Part shown: in pieces, positions 1-10,114 of the stretch
Layout: the number at the start of each line of letters is the position of its first letter
Numbering within the stretch: the stretch's first letter is position 1
Source of the DNA: Rhizaria sp. SCN 62-66
Lineage: Eukaryota; Rhizaria, unplaced
Assembly: GCA_001724265.1 (NCBI GenBank)
Contig: MEDY01000379.1
Coordinates: 1 to 29,346, forward strand
Reading direction: 5' to 3'
Length of the DNA: 29,346 nucleotides
The notes under the pieces: model-generated
Seen by the model: the letters and a program-made list of their open reading frames with translations, nothing else
Told to the model about the DNA's origin: nothing
Databases searched by the model: none
Position numbers and translations under genes: made by a program

Positions 1-215
1 GGCGCGCGCGCGGCGGCCCTGCCGGGGGCAGCGGGCAGCGCGGCGGCGCCGGAGCCGGTCGCAGCGCCAGCAGCAGGCTGCTGTGGCGTGAAGGGCGACG
101 CAGCGGCAACGGCAACCGAGGGCGGGGCCGGCGTGGACGTCGAGATGGGGGTGCCGAAGGGGCTGCCGGCTGTCCAAAGCGCCGGAGCACGGGTCAAAGC
201 AGGGCCTGCAGCAGT

Positions 216-246
<31 letters not shown>

Positions 247-1403
247 GCAGCGGCCACAGCGGTCGCGACAATGCCGGCCGGCAGAGGCCTCGTCACAGTT
301 GCACCGGCAGACGCGGGCGCCGGCGCGGGCGCAGTATCAGACTCGATAGCGGAATGACAAGCAGCAATTGCGACAAGATTGGCCGCGCTGACAGCGTTTG
401 CCGCGGCGACAGCGGCGGCGGCGGCCGCGCGCACTGCGGTGAGCGCTGGCCGCGCGGCGCTGCCGTCCCTGCGCGCAGCCCGGTCGCGCGCGCGCTGCGC
501 GGCCTCCGCGGCTGCGGCCGCGACAGTGTCGGCGGGCGCGCATGTGAGCAGGCACTCGGTCGCGTCGTGGAACTCGATGAAGCCCGGCGTCACGACGGCC
601 TCGCCCGCGCACACGCGGCGCAGCAGCGCGCCCGCGCCGGCAACAGCGCCAGCAGCAGCAGAAGAGTGATCTCTGTTCTCGCCTTCCGCCGTGCAGCTGT
701 CGCTGAGGTCCCAGTGTCCGCGCGCGACGTCCCTGAGGGCCACGACGTGCGCCTGCACCTCCGACCGCGTGTCGCGGTCGCCCTCGACGGTAACTGCGCC
801 GGGCGCGGCGGCGGAGGCGGACACGAGCACGGCGGCGTCGGCGGCGCGCGCAAAGGACACGGTGCGCACGGCGTGGCCGAGCCGGTGCGAGGGCGCGGCC
901 GCGGGCAGGAAGTCGGCGTTGAGATGGCCCAGGCGCCGCAGCGGCAGCGGCGGCGGCGCGTCGGGCGCCGGCGGCGGCGCGCGCGCGTCGCGCAGGCGCT
1001 GCGCGGGATGCGCGCGCGCGCGGAGCGCCGTGACGAGCCCGGCGGTGGAGTGGACGAGCACGACGCCGCGCGAGCAGTGCAGCAGCTCGAACACGGGTGA
1101 GGGCTGCCCGGAGAAGAGCCGCGGCGCCGACGCCGTGGGGTCCAGGCACGACACACGGCCCAGAAAGCACGGCGAGGACAACAGCGCCGCCAGCGCGGGC
1201 AACGCCGCGCTCGACAGCAGCGACGCCGGCGCTGCGCTGTCAGTCCTGTCAGCGGTTGCAGCTGAGGGCACGCCGGGGAGATGGCGGCGCGGCACGTGGC
1301 GGCTGTGGCGCGAGGACCAGGCGTCGGGCGGCCAAGACGGCGGTGGTGGCGGCAGTGGAGGGCCAAAAACCACCGCGGCAGGGTGTGGCGTCTGAGTCGA
1401 CAT
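1..1403 (-). CDS. Unrecognised protein, N-terminal part; gene runs off the left end
   Basis: An uninterrupted minus-strand frame starts at ATG 1403 (first residues MSTQTPHPAAVVFGPP) and stays open to base 1, giving at least 467 residues with no stop in the window. Third positions are mostly G/C, as in the neighbouring genes. A proline-rich start is followed, at about residues 45-210, by alternating hydrophobic stretches such as LFSGQPSPVFELLHCSRG, VVLVHSTAGLVTALRA and LGHAVRTVSFARAADAAVLV. These could be beta strands, for example of a propeller, but no family is recognised. From about residue 270 the protein is alanine-rich and probably helical, then Ala/Pro/Thr-rich and disordered, with one poly-Ala run. 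Two isolated FG dipeptides (VFGPP, SPFGTP) are too few to call a nucleoporin. It is divergent from the carrier gene at 2075, about 670 bases away. Function unknown; the frame itself is well supported. Confidence 0.65.
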
Positions 1404-2074
1404 GGAGCACGAAGCCACTGTGCTTTGATCGAACTTGTACAAAAATAAAGTGTGCTGGAGGGTGGAGAGAAGTGGGTCTGGAGAGGTAGGATGTGCAAGT
1501 TTAGATGCGACCGTTGGGGTTGAGTTACGATAAAAAGCGTTCAGTCGGTATCACAAGGAAATAATAACTTTTACTTTGATACCAGATACATTTTTGAAAA
1601 CTCATAGCTGGTCGTGCTTCGGCTGTGGGCATCAAGTGGGTGGAGATGGGACGCTGCTTAGAGATCAAATCGCAAGATTGAGTTGCATAATTGAAAAGGT
1701 GCCCTAATTATTAACGTAAATAAGTGCATGTATCAATTATAATGCGCACATCGGAGTCTAGAGGTAGATCCAGAGAGACACATTCGGAACGACATTGTCT
1801 GTTGACTGAAGTGCAAGGGACCGGTTCCGAAAAATCTCGATCGTCTCCTCCGTCGATCGACTCTTTGATGACTAGGTTGTATCAGGGACTCTGTTGCTGG
1901 CTTATTTCTCGATTCGGCCGGATTATTCGCATTGCAACTGTATGTTTTGAAGGCCCATTTATATGTATAGTTTTCTACATTCCCTAAACACGCGCACAAA
2001 CTTACTTTCCGACCTCACTTTTGCCTGCCCACCTCAAACAACCACTGACCGTTGCAATTCACTTGAAGGCAAGG
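1404..2074. promoter_or_regulatory. Divergent intergenic spacer
   Basis: This stretch of about 670 bases lies between two genes transcribed away from each other and must hold both promoters. It is clearly more AT-rich than the flanking genes. I see no conserved gene, RNA gene or recognisable core promoter motif. The short open frames here show no recognisable protein. Confidence 0.4.
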
Positions 2075-3291
2075 ATGTCGGTCGCGTCGACTCACTTTAA
2101 GATGTCTGATTATGTCCCCGGGTGGTCCATCATGAAGCCCTTCCTTGTGGGCGGTGGCGCCGGCTGTGCTGCCACCGTGGTGATCCAGCCTGTCGACCAG
2201 ATCAAGGTACGCCCCCGCATCATCTCCCTGACCTCGACGGGCGAGCCTCGCGAATTTCTGCTGCAGATGGGCCAGCGACGTCGCGTATACTTGTTCTTCG
2301 CGTGTATATCTACTGCCCCATTGCTATACTAGTCTGCTACCACGATAATATCCAGTTTTCCGCGCCTCCCATCGTGTCCAGTCGATCTTAGTTTTCGTCA
2401 TCTTGCTCCTTTGTCCGATATCATTGTCTCACCCTTCGCGCGTCTCTTTTGACATCAATCCGTCCTCTCTTGCTCCTCGTCAATGCGCGCACGCATGTTT
2501 AGACCCAGATCCAGCTTATCGAGGGCAAGGGTTCCCGCAACCCCTTCACCGTTGCCAAGAACTTCGTGGCGGCCAACGGCACGATGGCGCTGTACAACGG
2601 CCTGTCCGCCGGCATCCTGCGCCAGCTCACGTATGGTATGTCGCGCCTCGGCCTTTTCCGCTCCATGACCAACTCGATCAGCGACAACGGCGCGCGCAAG
2701 CTGACGATGCTCGAGTCTGCCGGCTGCTCGCTCGTCGCGGGCGGCATCGGCGCGCTCATCGGCACCCCCGCCGACGCCGCACTCATCCGCATGCAGGCCG
2801 ACACGTCGCTGCCGATGCATGAGCGTCGTAACTACAAGAACGGCATCGACGCCATGGTTCGCATGGCGCGCGAGGAGGGCCTCAAGGGCTTCTTCGCGGG
2901 CGCCACGCCGACCATCGTGCGCGGCCTCGCGCTCAACGTCGGCATGCTGGCCTCGTACGACAAGCTCAAGGAGTTCGGCGGCAAGTACTTTGGTGGCGAG
3001 AACACCAAGACCAACCTCGTTTTCTCTTCGATCGGCTCCGGCGTGCTGGGCGCGACCTTCGCGCTGCCGCTGGACCTCATCAAGACCAAGCTGCAGAAGA
3101 TGAAGCCGCTGCCCGATGGCACGATGCCTTACTCGGGCATGGCCGACTGCGCGCGCAAGACGCTCGCCGCCGAGGGCTTTGTCGGCGGCTTCTATAAGGG
3201 CTACCCCACCTTCCTGGCCCGTATTGCGCCCCACATCGTCATGGTCTGGCTCTTCATGGAGGCCCTCAACAAGTCCCCCTACCTCAAGTAA
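2075..3291 (+). CDS. Mitochondrial 2-oxoglutarate/malate carrier (SLC25A11-like), two exons
   Basis: Exons 2075-2206 and 2503-3291 join in phase 0 and end in TAA. The protein has 306 residues from ATG 2075, or 297 from the in-frame ATG 2102; the family is usually about 300-315. It would exchange 2-oxoglutarate for malate across the inner mitochondrial membrane (malate-aspartate shuttle). The three mitochondrial carrier repeats are visible. Counting from ATG 2102, the signatures are PVDQIK at residues 30-35 (spanning the splice junction with TQIQ), PADAALIRMQAD at 124-135, and PLDLIKTKLQKM at 224-235. The repeat 2 text ALIRM.AD followed by RR.YKN, and the closing PH.VM..F.EALNK, match the oxoglutarate carrier branch specifically. 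Either start is possible; 2075 is preceded by a purine-rich AAGG. It converges on the coiled-coil gene. No frameshift or missing signature was seen. Confidence 0.93.
2207..2502 (+). other. Intron of the oxoglutarate carrier gene (GT-AG, 296 nt)
   Basis: The donor is AAG|GTACGC and the acceptor is GTTTAG|ACC. Removal restores the first carrier signature PVDQIK-TQIQ exactly, in phase 0. The intron is rich in pyrimidines toward its 3' end and has a lower GC content than the exons. The frame is broken without splicing. Confidence 0.93.
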
Positions 3292-3542
3292 GTCGGCAGC
3301 CCGGCCAGCGCAAGCGAGACAAGACAAGGCAAGACAAGAAATGAAGAGGGGAAGAGAATCGATGATTTTGTTGTGCAAACAACGTGACTACCTGTATTTT
3401 TGATATCGACATATCGCAGCATATACATCGCTTCACCTCAGTAATGAGTGTGAGTGTGGTACATCCTTCTAACGCATACCGTCCGTTCGTCGAGACGTTC
3501 TGAATAACAATGCTTATTTTTTCTTTAAGACGCAAAAATAAC

Positions 3543-3548
3543 AATAAA
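3543..3548 (+). terminator. Putative polyadenylation signal of the carrier gene
   Basis: AATAAA, about 250 bases after the TAA of the carrier gene, in AT-rich sequence. The match is canonical, but its use is inferred. Confidence 0.4.
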
Positions 3549-3614
3549 TTATCCAACATCGTTGCAAATACTTCATCTACGACGGCAGTATGTCAATTAT
3601 AATAGCCTGTATTA

Positions 3615-3620
3615 TTTATT
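3615..3620 (-). terminator. Putative polyadenylation signal of the coiled-coil gene
   Basis: TTTATT on the plus strand reads AATAAA on the minus strand, about 80 bases after the TAA at 3699. The position is plausible; use is inferred. Confidence 0.4.
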
Positions 3621-3698
3621 ATTTCTTTCAATACTAGTAAATCAATACTAATAAATCTAAATTCACATCTCGCACAGTCACTCAGCAGCGCCTCTCAG

Positions 3699-6600
3699 TT
3701 AAGGCGAGTCGAGGGTCATGCCGTCGACGTCAAACGTGGTGTCCTCGCCCACCGCGTTCATGCCCCCCGCCGAGGTCGCCGCGGCGGATAGCACGGGCAC
3801 GGCCACGGCCACGAGGCCCGCGCGCGCGCCCAGCATCGACGGCCGCGCGCCCCCGCTGCCGCCGCTGCCGCTGCCGCTGCCGCCGCTGGTAGTCGCAGGG
3901 ACCGAGGCGGCCACGGCAGCGCCGGCGCCGCTGTCGGCGTCCTTGCGGCCGCGGCGGTCCGTGGGCAGCGCGTCGTCGATTGACATGTTGAAGGCCGAGA
4001 AGTCCGTCATCGCCTCGTACTCGTCCTCCTCGTCAGTTTGGCCGCCGCTCGGGCCGCCGTGGCCAGGCACCGAGGCCGGGGCAAGGCTCTGGCCGGAGGC
4101 CGGGGCCGGCGCCTGCTGTTGGCCGGCGCCTGCGGCCGCGGCTGCTGCCATGCGCGCAGCAAGCGAGGACGCGCCCGAGGAGCCCTGCGAGAGCTGGGAC
4201 ATCTGCGACAGCTGGGCCACCTGCGAGTGCTGCGCCTGGTGCGCCTGCGCATGCTGTGTCTGCGCCTGAGTCTGACCCTGAGTGCGGCCGCCACCGACGG
4301 CACCTTGACTGCGGCCTGGGCTCAAGTTCTGGCTGCTAGCGGCGCCGCTGTAGGCATAGGCGGACAGGTCCTGCGGCGACACGCTATGCAGCGACACGTC
4401 GCCCGACAGCGCCGCCGGCCCACCCTGTCCAATCTGGCCAGTGTAGCCAGTGGGGCCGGTTTGCCCGTGCACAGCGCTCGCTGCGCCCACGTGCGCTGCG
4501 CTCGCGGCGGTGGTAAGGTTGGTCGGCAGCGGCGCGAGCGCAGGCAGGGCGGGGCCGCGGGGCGTGTCTCCGAAGCCCAGCGAGAGCACCGACTCGTCGT
4601 GCAAGCTGCCACTGTACGCGTCCGCGTTGTTGTTGTTGTTGCTGTTGTTGTTGGCGGTCGCGCCGCGGCGCGAAAAGCCGAACTCGTCCGAGCTCGTGTG
4701 GTCACCCGCCGCCGTCGCGGCAGTCGCGACGGCTGCGGAGGCCACGGCAGCGGCAGCGGCAGGGCCAGAGGCGGCGGCGGCCAGCTGGGGCCGCGGAAAC
4801 GAGCCCGTGAGCTGGCCCCCCGGCTGCTCCTGCGTTGCGGGCGTCGCCGCGCCCGCATTAGGCGTCATTGCAGCGGCAGCCGGCGCAGCGGCAGCCGCGG
4901 CGTCGGCGGCGCTGCCCGCCGTCGCGCGGCGCTGCTTGCGCACGTATGCCTGCGCGACGGCGTCGAGTCCGCTGAGCGCGGGGACGAAGCCCGGGACGGC
5001 CGTGGCGGGCGCGCGCGAGCGGTCCGAGAAGAGCTCCACGTCGCTGAGCACGTCCTCGTCGCCGCCCAGCATCAACAGCTGCGACGCGTCGCCGCCGCTC
5101 TCCGCGCCGACCACGCCCCCGCTTAGGCCGCCGCTCTGGCGCCCGCTGTGGCCCTGCTGGCTCTGGCCAGGCCCGCCGGAGCCGGAGCCGGAGAAGGCGA
5201 GGCGCGCGGACACGAGCGCCGCCGACGCCGAGCCCAACGCGGGGGCAGGCGCCGGAGCAAGCGCCAGGGCGGGCGCGGCGGCGGCGGCGGCGGCAAGCGC
5301 AACGCGGCGCGAGCGCGGCGTCTGCTGCTCATAGCCAGCGCCGCCGCTGTTGTTGCCCGGCGTGAGCTGCGCGGCGGCCGCAGCGGTGTGCGCGGTGTGC
5401 GCAGCGCCGGCGTGCGTGGCGTGCGCGGCTGGGGGATCGCGCGGCACCGGCGTGGCGGAACGGGAGCGCGCGGGCGTCGTCGGCGCGGACCCGGACCCGG
5501 CGCCCACGCTGGCGGCGCTGCGGGTGCGGTCGCCGCGGGGGCTGGGACTAGCCACGCGCGGGTGCACCGTGTCGGCCCCGCGCCGCCGCGCGCTCAGCGG
5601 CGCCTCCAGCGCTCCGGCCTGCTGCTGCTGCATCTGTTGCTGCTGTTGCTGAGTGGCGGAGACGACGGAGAGCGAGGATGACAGCGAGTCAACGCGCGCG
5701 CACAGGGCCGCGAGCCCGGCCTCGGCGCGCGCGGCCGCGGTCGCAGCGACCGCGGCGGCGTCGCGCGCGCCGTCCGCGGTCGCGAGCGCGTTGTCAGCGG
5801 CTACGAGCGCGGCCGCGGCGTCCTCGGCGGCCGCGGAGGCCTCGTCCGTAGCGCCCGTCGCCACCGAAAGCGCCTCGTCTACCCGCGCGTCCAGGGCGCT
5901 CACGGCCTCCGCGCTCACTGTTTGTGCGCTCGCCGCGGCAGCGCTCGCCGCTGCGGGCGCGGGCGCAGGCGCGCTCGCAGTGTGAGCGCCGTTGGCGCTG
6001 TTAGCGGCAGAGACAAGCTCGTCGACCCGGCGGCTCTCCGCGGCGAGCGCGGCGGCGGCCTCCTCCTGGCGAGCGATTAGCATCGCCAGCGCGGCCTCCA
6101 GCGCCTCGCGGCGGCGGCGTTCCGCAGCCACCTCGGCGCCCGCGGCCGCGGCGGCCTCGGACGCGGCGCCCGCGGCGGCCTGCGCTGCCGCAGCGGCGCG
6201 CGCAGCGACCGCAGCGTCGTCGTTGGTATTGTCGGCGGAGCTCGCAGCCGCAGCAGTCGGTGCAGCAGTGGAGCTGGCTGCAACGCGCGCAAGGGCGTCC
6301 TGCGCAGCGGCCGCGGCGGCCGTTGCTGCGGCCGAGGCGACGGCCGCGTCGCGTGCTGCCGCGGCCGCAGCGGCCTCGCATGCGGAGGCAGCGCGCTGCG
6401 ACACTGCAGCGGCGTCCTGCGATGCGGCGGCCGCGCCGTGGGCCGCGGCGGCATCGTCTGCGGCCGCAGTCCCGCTCGCGGCGGCGGCGGCGGCGGCGGC
6501 GGAGGCGGCGGTCGAGGCGGCGTTCTCTCCGCGCGCGGTCGCGGGCGCCGACGCTAGGGTCGCGGCCGCGGCGCCCGCGCCGAGACCCTGGTCCGCGCGC

Positions 6601-8909
6601 GCGGCGGCGACGGCGGCGCCTACCGCGGCAGCAATTGTGGCGTCTATGTCGCTCAGCAGGCGCCGCTCCGTCTCGGCCACGGCCGCGGCAACCGCGGGTG
6701 CGACGGCCGCAGCCACGGCGGCGGCCACGGCGGCGTGCACGTCGGCCAGCGCGGCGCCCTTGAGCGCGTTGGGGTCGACGGCCGCCGCGGCCACGCGCTG
6801 CTCCAGCGCCGCCACCTGCGTCTGCAGCGCGGCGCGCGCGTCCTGCGCCGCGCCCATCTCGGCTGCCAGCGCGGCCGTTGCGGCGCGCGCGGCGGCGGCC
6901 TCGCGCTCGCGTAGCTCCGCCGCGGCCTCGGCGGCGCGCGCGGCGGCAGCGGCGGCGGCGGCGGCCTCGCGCAGCTGAGCCACTTCCGTGCGGTCCGCAG
7001 CCAGCACTGCCAGCAGCTCCGCGCGCACCGACGCGGCGGCCGCGGCGGCAACCTCGCCCGCGGCTGCAGCGCCCTGTTGCGCGCGCGCCTCGCCCGCGCC
7101 CGCGGCGGCAGCCGCCACGGCCGACACGCGCTCGTGCAGCCGCGCCAGCTGCGTGGTCGCGGCGGCCACCGCGGCGCGCTCGCCCTCAGCGCGCTGCTGC
7201 AGCGCCTCCACCGCCGGCGCCAGCGCCTCGATGCGGCCCCAGCGCGCGGCCCACTTGAGCTCCAGCTCCGCGCGCTGCCGCGCCGCCGCGCTCGCCGCGC
7301 CGGCCATCCCCCCACTGGCGCCGTCAGCGCCCGCGCCCGCCGCGTCGGCGGCCGCGGTGGCGGCCTCGGCAGCCTCTACGGCCTCGCAGAGCAGGTCCAC
7401 GCGCCGACCGAGCGCTCGCACGGCCACGACCGCGGGCGCGGCAAACTCACGCACGCGCGCCTCGACGCGGGCCAGCTCCGGCGCAGTCACCAGGTCGGCC
7501 GCGGCGCCGCGCGCCTCCATGGCGGCCACCTGCCGCTGCAGCGCGGCGTGCGCGCGCGCGGCGGCCTCAGCGCGCGCGCGGCCCGCGGCGGCCTCAGCAC
7601 GCAACTCGCCGACGCGCGCCTCGAGCGCGGCCTCGTGCTCGGCGCGCGCCGCCGCCCAGGCCTTGCCAGCCCCCGCGGCGACCTCCTCCTGCGTTGCCGC
7701 CAGCGCTTCGAGCGCGCGCGCCAGCAGGCCCTCGAGCGCGTCCCCGCGCCGGGCCGCGGCTGCGGAGCCCGCCGCGAGCGTGGCCTTGAGCGCGGCGACC
7801 TCGGCGTCCACCGTGGCGCCCATGTCGGCCACCTGGTCGTGCAGCGCAGACAGCGCCGCCGTCATCAGCGCGCCCTTGACGCCGGAGCCGCCGCCCGCGC
7901 CGTCACTACCACCGCCAACGTCTGCGCCGCCGCCGCTGCTGCTGACGCCGCCGCGGCGCGCGAGAGCGGCGGAGAGCTCCTGCGCGACGGTCTCGAGCTC
8001 GGCGAGGCGCTGCGAATGCTCCTCGACGCGCGCGCGCAACGCCGCAGCCGCGGAGCGCGCCTCGCCGTGCGCGGCCGCGGCGGCGGCCTGCGCGGCCAGG
8101 CGCGCCTCCTGCTCCGCGAGCGTCCAGCGCTGCTCAGCGAGGTCCACGCGCTCGCCCAGGCGCGCCTCGGAGCGCTCGAGTGCGGCCGACAGGTGCGCGA
8201 GCGTGTCGGCGCGGACCTTGCGCGACATCTGGTGCATCGCGGACACGCTCTGCAGCAGCTCCGCGCGCATCTTGCCCTCAAAGGCCGCAAACAGCGGGTC
8301 GCCCACATGCGCCGCTGCCGCGGGCATAGCGGACGCCGGGGGCGCGCCGGGCCCCGCGAAGGAGCTGTTGTTGTTGTTGGGCGCGGATGACTGGCGCGCG
8401 GGCCGGGCTGTGGCGCGCTGCATGGCGCTGGCGGAGAGTGCGGCCAGCGCCGCGCCGGACGCGCCGGGCGCGGGCGAGAGCACGGCGTGCGGGGGGCCCG
8501 CGGAGGGCATGAAGGAGAGCGAAGGTGACGCGGCCGACGCTGACGCAGACGCGGAGACGGAAGCGGATGACGAGGACGCGTGCGCGGCATAAGATCCAGT
8601 GCCATGCACGTGAGGCGGCACGGCTGGACCTGCGGGGCCCGCGGAGCCGACGGGCAAGTGGCTGGCGTGGCCGTTGCTGCTGCTGGCGCTGTGGTTGCTG
8701 TACCCAGAGCGGCTGGCGGCGTGGGGCGCTGCGGCGCGCGGGTCGAAGCCGCCAGCGGCGCCGTTATAAGAGATGTTGACAGTAGGGCCGGGCAGATACG
8801 GCATGTTGGCACCTGTGTTCATTGGGTTGTAGCTCGAATCACCGTAGTAGCCACCACTGCCTCGCAGGGACGCGTTGCCGCTGCTGCGAGGGTCTTCAAG
8901 GCGCTCCAT
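3699..8909 (-). CDS. Giant alanine-rich coiled-coil protein, function unknown
   Basis: The frame runs from ATG 8909 (MERLEDPRSSGN) to TAA, 1736 residues. It stays open upstream of this ATG, but with no earlier ATG that I can see. Residues 1-205 are Ser/Gly/Asn/Ala-rich and disordered. From about 206 (FEGKMRAELLQSVSAMHQ) to about 1080 the protein is extremely alanine-rich with regularly spaced Glu, Arg, Leu and Gln, typical of long coiled coils. The helix ends in a poly-Gln run broken by one Met. Residues from about 1100 to 1736 are disordered and contain an Asn run, Gln/Ser-rich blocks, an acidic patch near 1620-1650 (DEEDEYEAMTDFSAFNMS) and the tail TTFDVDGMTLDSP. No enzymatic motif, membrane segment or signal peptide is seen. 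A cytoskeletal or scaffold role is a guess from shape alone. The long plus-strand open frames beneath it are antisense shadows. Confidence 0.8.
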   Translation of the reverse strand: MERLEDPRSSGNASLRGSGGYYGDSSYNPMNTGANMPYLPGPTVNISYNGAAGGFDPRAAAPHAASRSGYSNHSASSSNGHASHLPVGSAGPAGPAVPPHVHGTGSYAAHASSSSASVSASASASAASPSLSFMPSAGPPHAVLSPAPGASGAALAALSASAMQRATARPARQSSAPNNNNSSFAGPGAPPASAMPAAAAHVGDPLFAAFEGKMRAELLQSVSAMHQMSRKVRADTLAHLSAALERSEARLGERVDLAEQRWTLAEQEARLAAQAAAAAAHGEARSAAAALRARVEEHSQRLAELETVAQELSAALARRGGVSSSGGGADVGGGSDGAGGGSGVKGALMTAALSALHDQVADMGATVDAEVAALKATLAAGSAAAARRGDALEGLLARALEALAATQEEVAAGAGKAWAAARAEHEAALEARVGELRAEAAAGRARAEAAARAHAALQRQVAAMEARGAAADLVTAPELARVEARVREFAAPAVVAVRALGRRVDLLCEAVEAAEAATAAADAAGAGADGASGGMAGAASAAARQRAELELKWAARWGRIEALAPAVEALQQRAEGERAAVAAATTQLARLHERVSAVAAAAAGAGEARAQQGAAAAGEVAAAAAASVRAELLAVLAADRTEVAQLREAAAAAAAAARAAEAAAELREREAAAARAATAALAAEMGAAQDARAALQTQVAALEQRVAAAAVDPNALKGAALADVHAAVAAAVAAAVAPAVAAAVAETERRLLSDIDATIAAAVGAAVAAARADQGLGAGAAAATLASAPATARGENAASTAASAAAAAAAASGTAAADDAAAAHGAAAASQDAAAVSQRAASACEAAAAAAARDAAVASAAATAAAAAAQDALARVAASSTAAPTAAAASSADNTNDDAAVAARAAAAAQAAAGAASEAAAAAGAEVAAERRRREALEAALAMLIARQEEAAAALAAESRRVDELVSAANSANGAHTASAPAPAPAAASAAAASAQTVSAEAVSALDARVDEALSVATGATDEASAAAEDAAAALVAADNALATADGARDAAAVAATAAARAEAGLAALCARVDSLSSSLSVVSATQQQQQQMQQQQAGALEAPLSARRRGADTVHPRVASPSPRGDRTRSAASVGAGSGSAPTTPARSRSATPVPRDPPAAHATHAGAAHTAHTAAAAAQLTPGNNSGGAGYEQQTPRSRRVALAAAAAAAPALALAPAPAPALGSASAALVSARLAFSGSGSGGPGQSQQGHSGRQSGGLSGGVVGAESGGDASQLLMLGGDEDVLSDVELFSDRSRAPATAVPGFVPALSGLDAVAQAYVRKQRRATAGSAADAAAAAAPAAAAMTPNAGAATPATQEQPGGQLTGSFPRPQLAAAASGPAAAAAVASAAVATAATAAGDHTSSDEFGFSRRGATANNNSNNNNNADAYSGSLHDESVLSLGFGDTPRGPALPALAPLPTNLTTAASAAHVGAASAVHGQTGPTGYTGQIGQGGPAALSGDVSLHSVSPQDLSAYAYSGAASSQNLSPGRSQGAVGGGRTQGQTQAQTQHAQAHQAQHSQVAQLSQMSQLSQGSSGASSLAARMAAAAAAGAGQQQAPAPASGQSLAPASVPGHGGPSGGQTDEEDEYEAMTDFSAFNMSIDDALPTDRRGRKDADSGAGAAVAASVPATTSGGSGSGSGGSGGARPSMLGARAGLVAVAVPVLSAAATSAGGMNAVGEDTTFDVDGMTLDSP

Positions 8910-10114
8910 TGGAAGCTCACTAACTTTGGCAGTCTGACTCAGAGGATAAAGCAAGGTCTGTTGAAAATAAATAAAAAAATGTTATGTAAACTAAAGTATT
9001 ATTAAAGTATTAGCGGCCAACTCGCCTGTGGTCGGTCATATCACGTTAATAATTTGAATATTGAGCAACGCTTCTGGGTCCTCTCTTTGGAGACCAACGG
9101 CTAGAAAGCAAGCAAAGTCACCTAAAATGTATTATGTTCGAGTAAAAAACGGTATAAATGGCTTTAAAATACGGCGATTCTTAGATATGATATGTTTTGT
9201 TATGATTTCTGTATTATTTCAATATATTGGACGCATCAAAAAACGTATTTGCGTTAAAATCTTGGTCGTGTCACTGATTAGTCGTTGCAAACGACATCTA
9301 AACATGCGCCATTGAATCTACAACTCGAGCAATATCTCTGAAATTTAACTTAGGACTACCCCGCTATGCTTGATGCGTTCCGGCTGTGTTGATTCATGGG
9401 AATTTACGGCAGCATGGAACATAACCACAGTGATATTGCTCCAAATGTCGTTGTACAGTTGTTGATGGTAATCGTAACTGTCTTCGAAAAATGCTACATT
9501 AAGAGCAATTATGGGTGACAAAAAGAGGACTGTTGCTCAACCATCACGTTATCAGCTAGAGTGCATTGTGTTTGTTTGACCACGCAGTGGATTTAATATT
9601 GTCTTTCTGTCTAGCTCTGAACGTACGTACGTACGTATCGAGCTTACGGTTACGATAGATCCCTCATGCTACCATAAACAATGCGATTGACACTCGACGA
9701 GCACAGAGCTCTAAAGCAATAACCATAATAAAAATACAAAATTTTATATCTCACACAATGTGAGGCGTCATGTAAAGATTGTACTGTATATTCCTGCAAT
9801 TTCATTTCTTGAATCGGCAATCGACTGCAACGTGTCTCAGGGACTGTGCGCACTAGCTGAAGTCGCTGATCTTGAATGTGTTCATCTTTGTTTAAACGGT
9901 ATCTTTCATGATAATAACAAAAATCAGTTTATTATTCAAGTTGTTTGTGTATAATATCTTATATTCGCTTTCATGATTCGACATTCAGCCTTGTTCTGAC
10001 TCATTTCTGAAAAGTCAACTTAAAGTCCACACTGTTGCCGGAAGCACCTCCACGAACAGTCCTCGTTAGTCCTTGGAATGGTGCGATACACGCGCTAAAC
10101 CTTGTGGACTTTGT
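8910..10114. promoter_or_regulatory. Divergent AT-rich spacer
   Basis: About 1.2 kb of AT-rich DNA lies between two diverging genes and should hold both promoters. Just upstream of the coiled-coil start, the minus strand reads a pyrimidine-rich stretch ending in CAACAG (about 8958-8980), which looks like a 3' splice site. A perfect (ACGT)4 repeat lies at 9621-9636. Small open frames near 9061-9315 and 9760-9954 have no recognisable protein and AT-rich codons unlike the neighbouring genes. No tRNA was recognised. Confidence 0.4.
9621..9636. repeat. (ACGT)4 self-complementary tetranucleotide repeat
   Basis: Four perfect tandem copies of ACGT, each self-complementary, in AT-rich intergenic DNA. 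It could be a simple microsatellite. No function can be read from it. Confidence 0.7.

Larger units (their letters stand above)
3292..3698. other. Convergent 3' spacer between the carrier and the coiled-coil gene
   Basis: This AT-rich spacer holds the 3' ends of two converging genes. On the plus strand AATAAA lies at 3543-3548. On the minus strand AATAAA is read from TTTATT at 3615-3620. The two candidate poly(A) sites are about 70 bases apart, so the transcripts may nearly meet or overlap. No gene is seen. Confidence 0.5.

Noticed and set aside
337-1498. Closed minus- and plus-strand open frames here, rich in Arg and Ala
   Set aside because: They are shadows of the longer minus-strand frame from 1403 that runs off the left edge. 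That frame has the expected third-position bias and natural protein composition.
4038-8592. Long plus-strand open frames (for example 4038-5126, 5992-6978, 6988-8592)
   Set aside because: They lie antisense to the coiled-coil gene and are only Ala/Ser/Arg-rich text produced by GC-rich DNA with few stop codons.
9061-9954. Two small AT-rich open frames in the divergent spacer
   Set aside because: No recognisable protein, codon use unlike the genes, and no splice or start context. Treated as chance.
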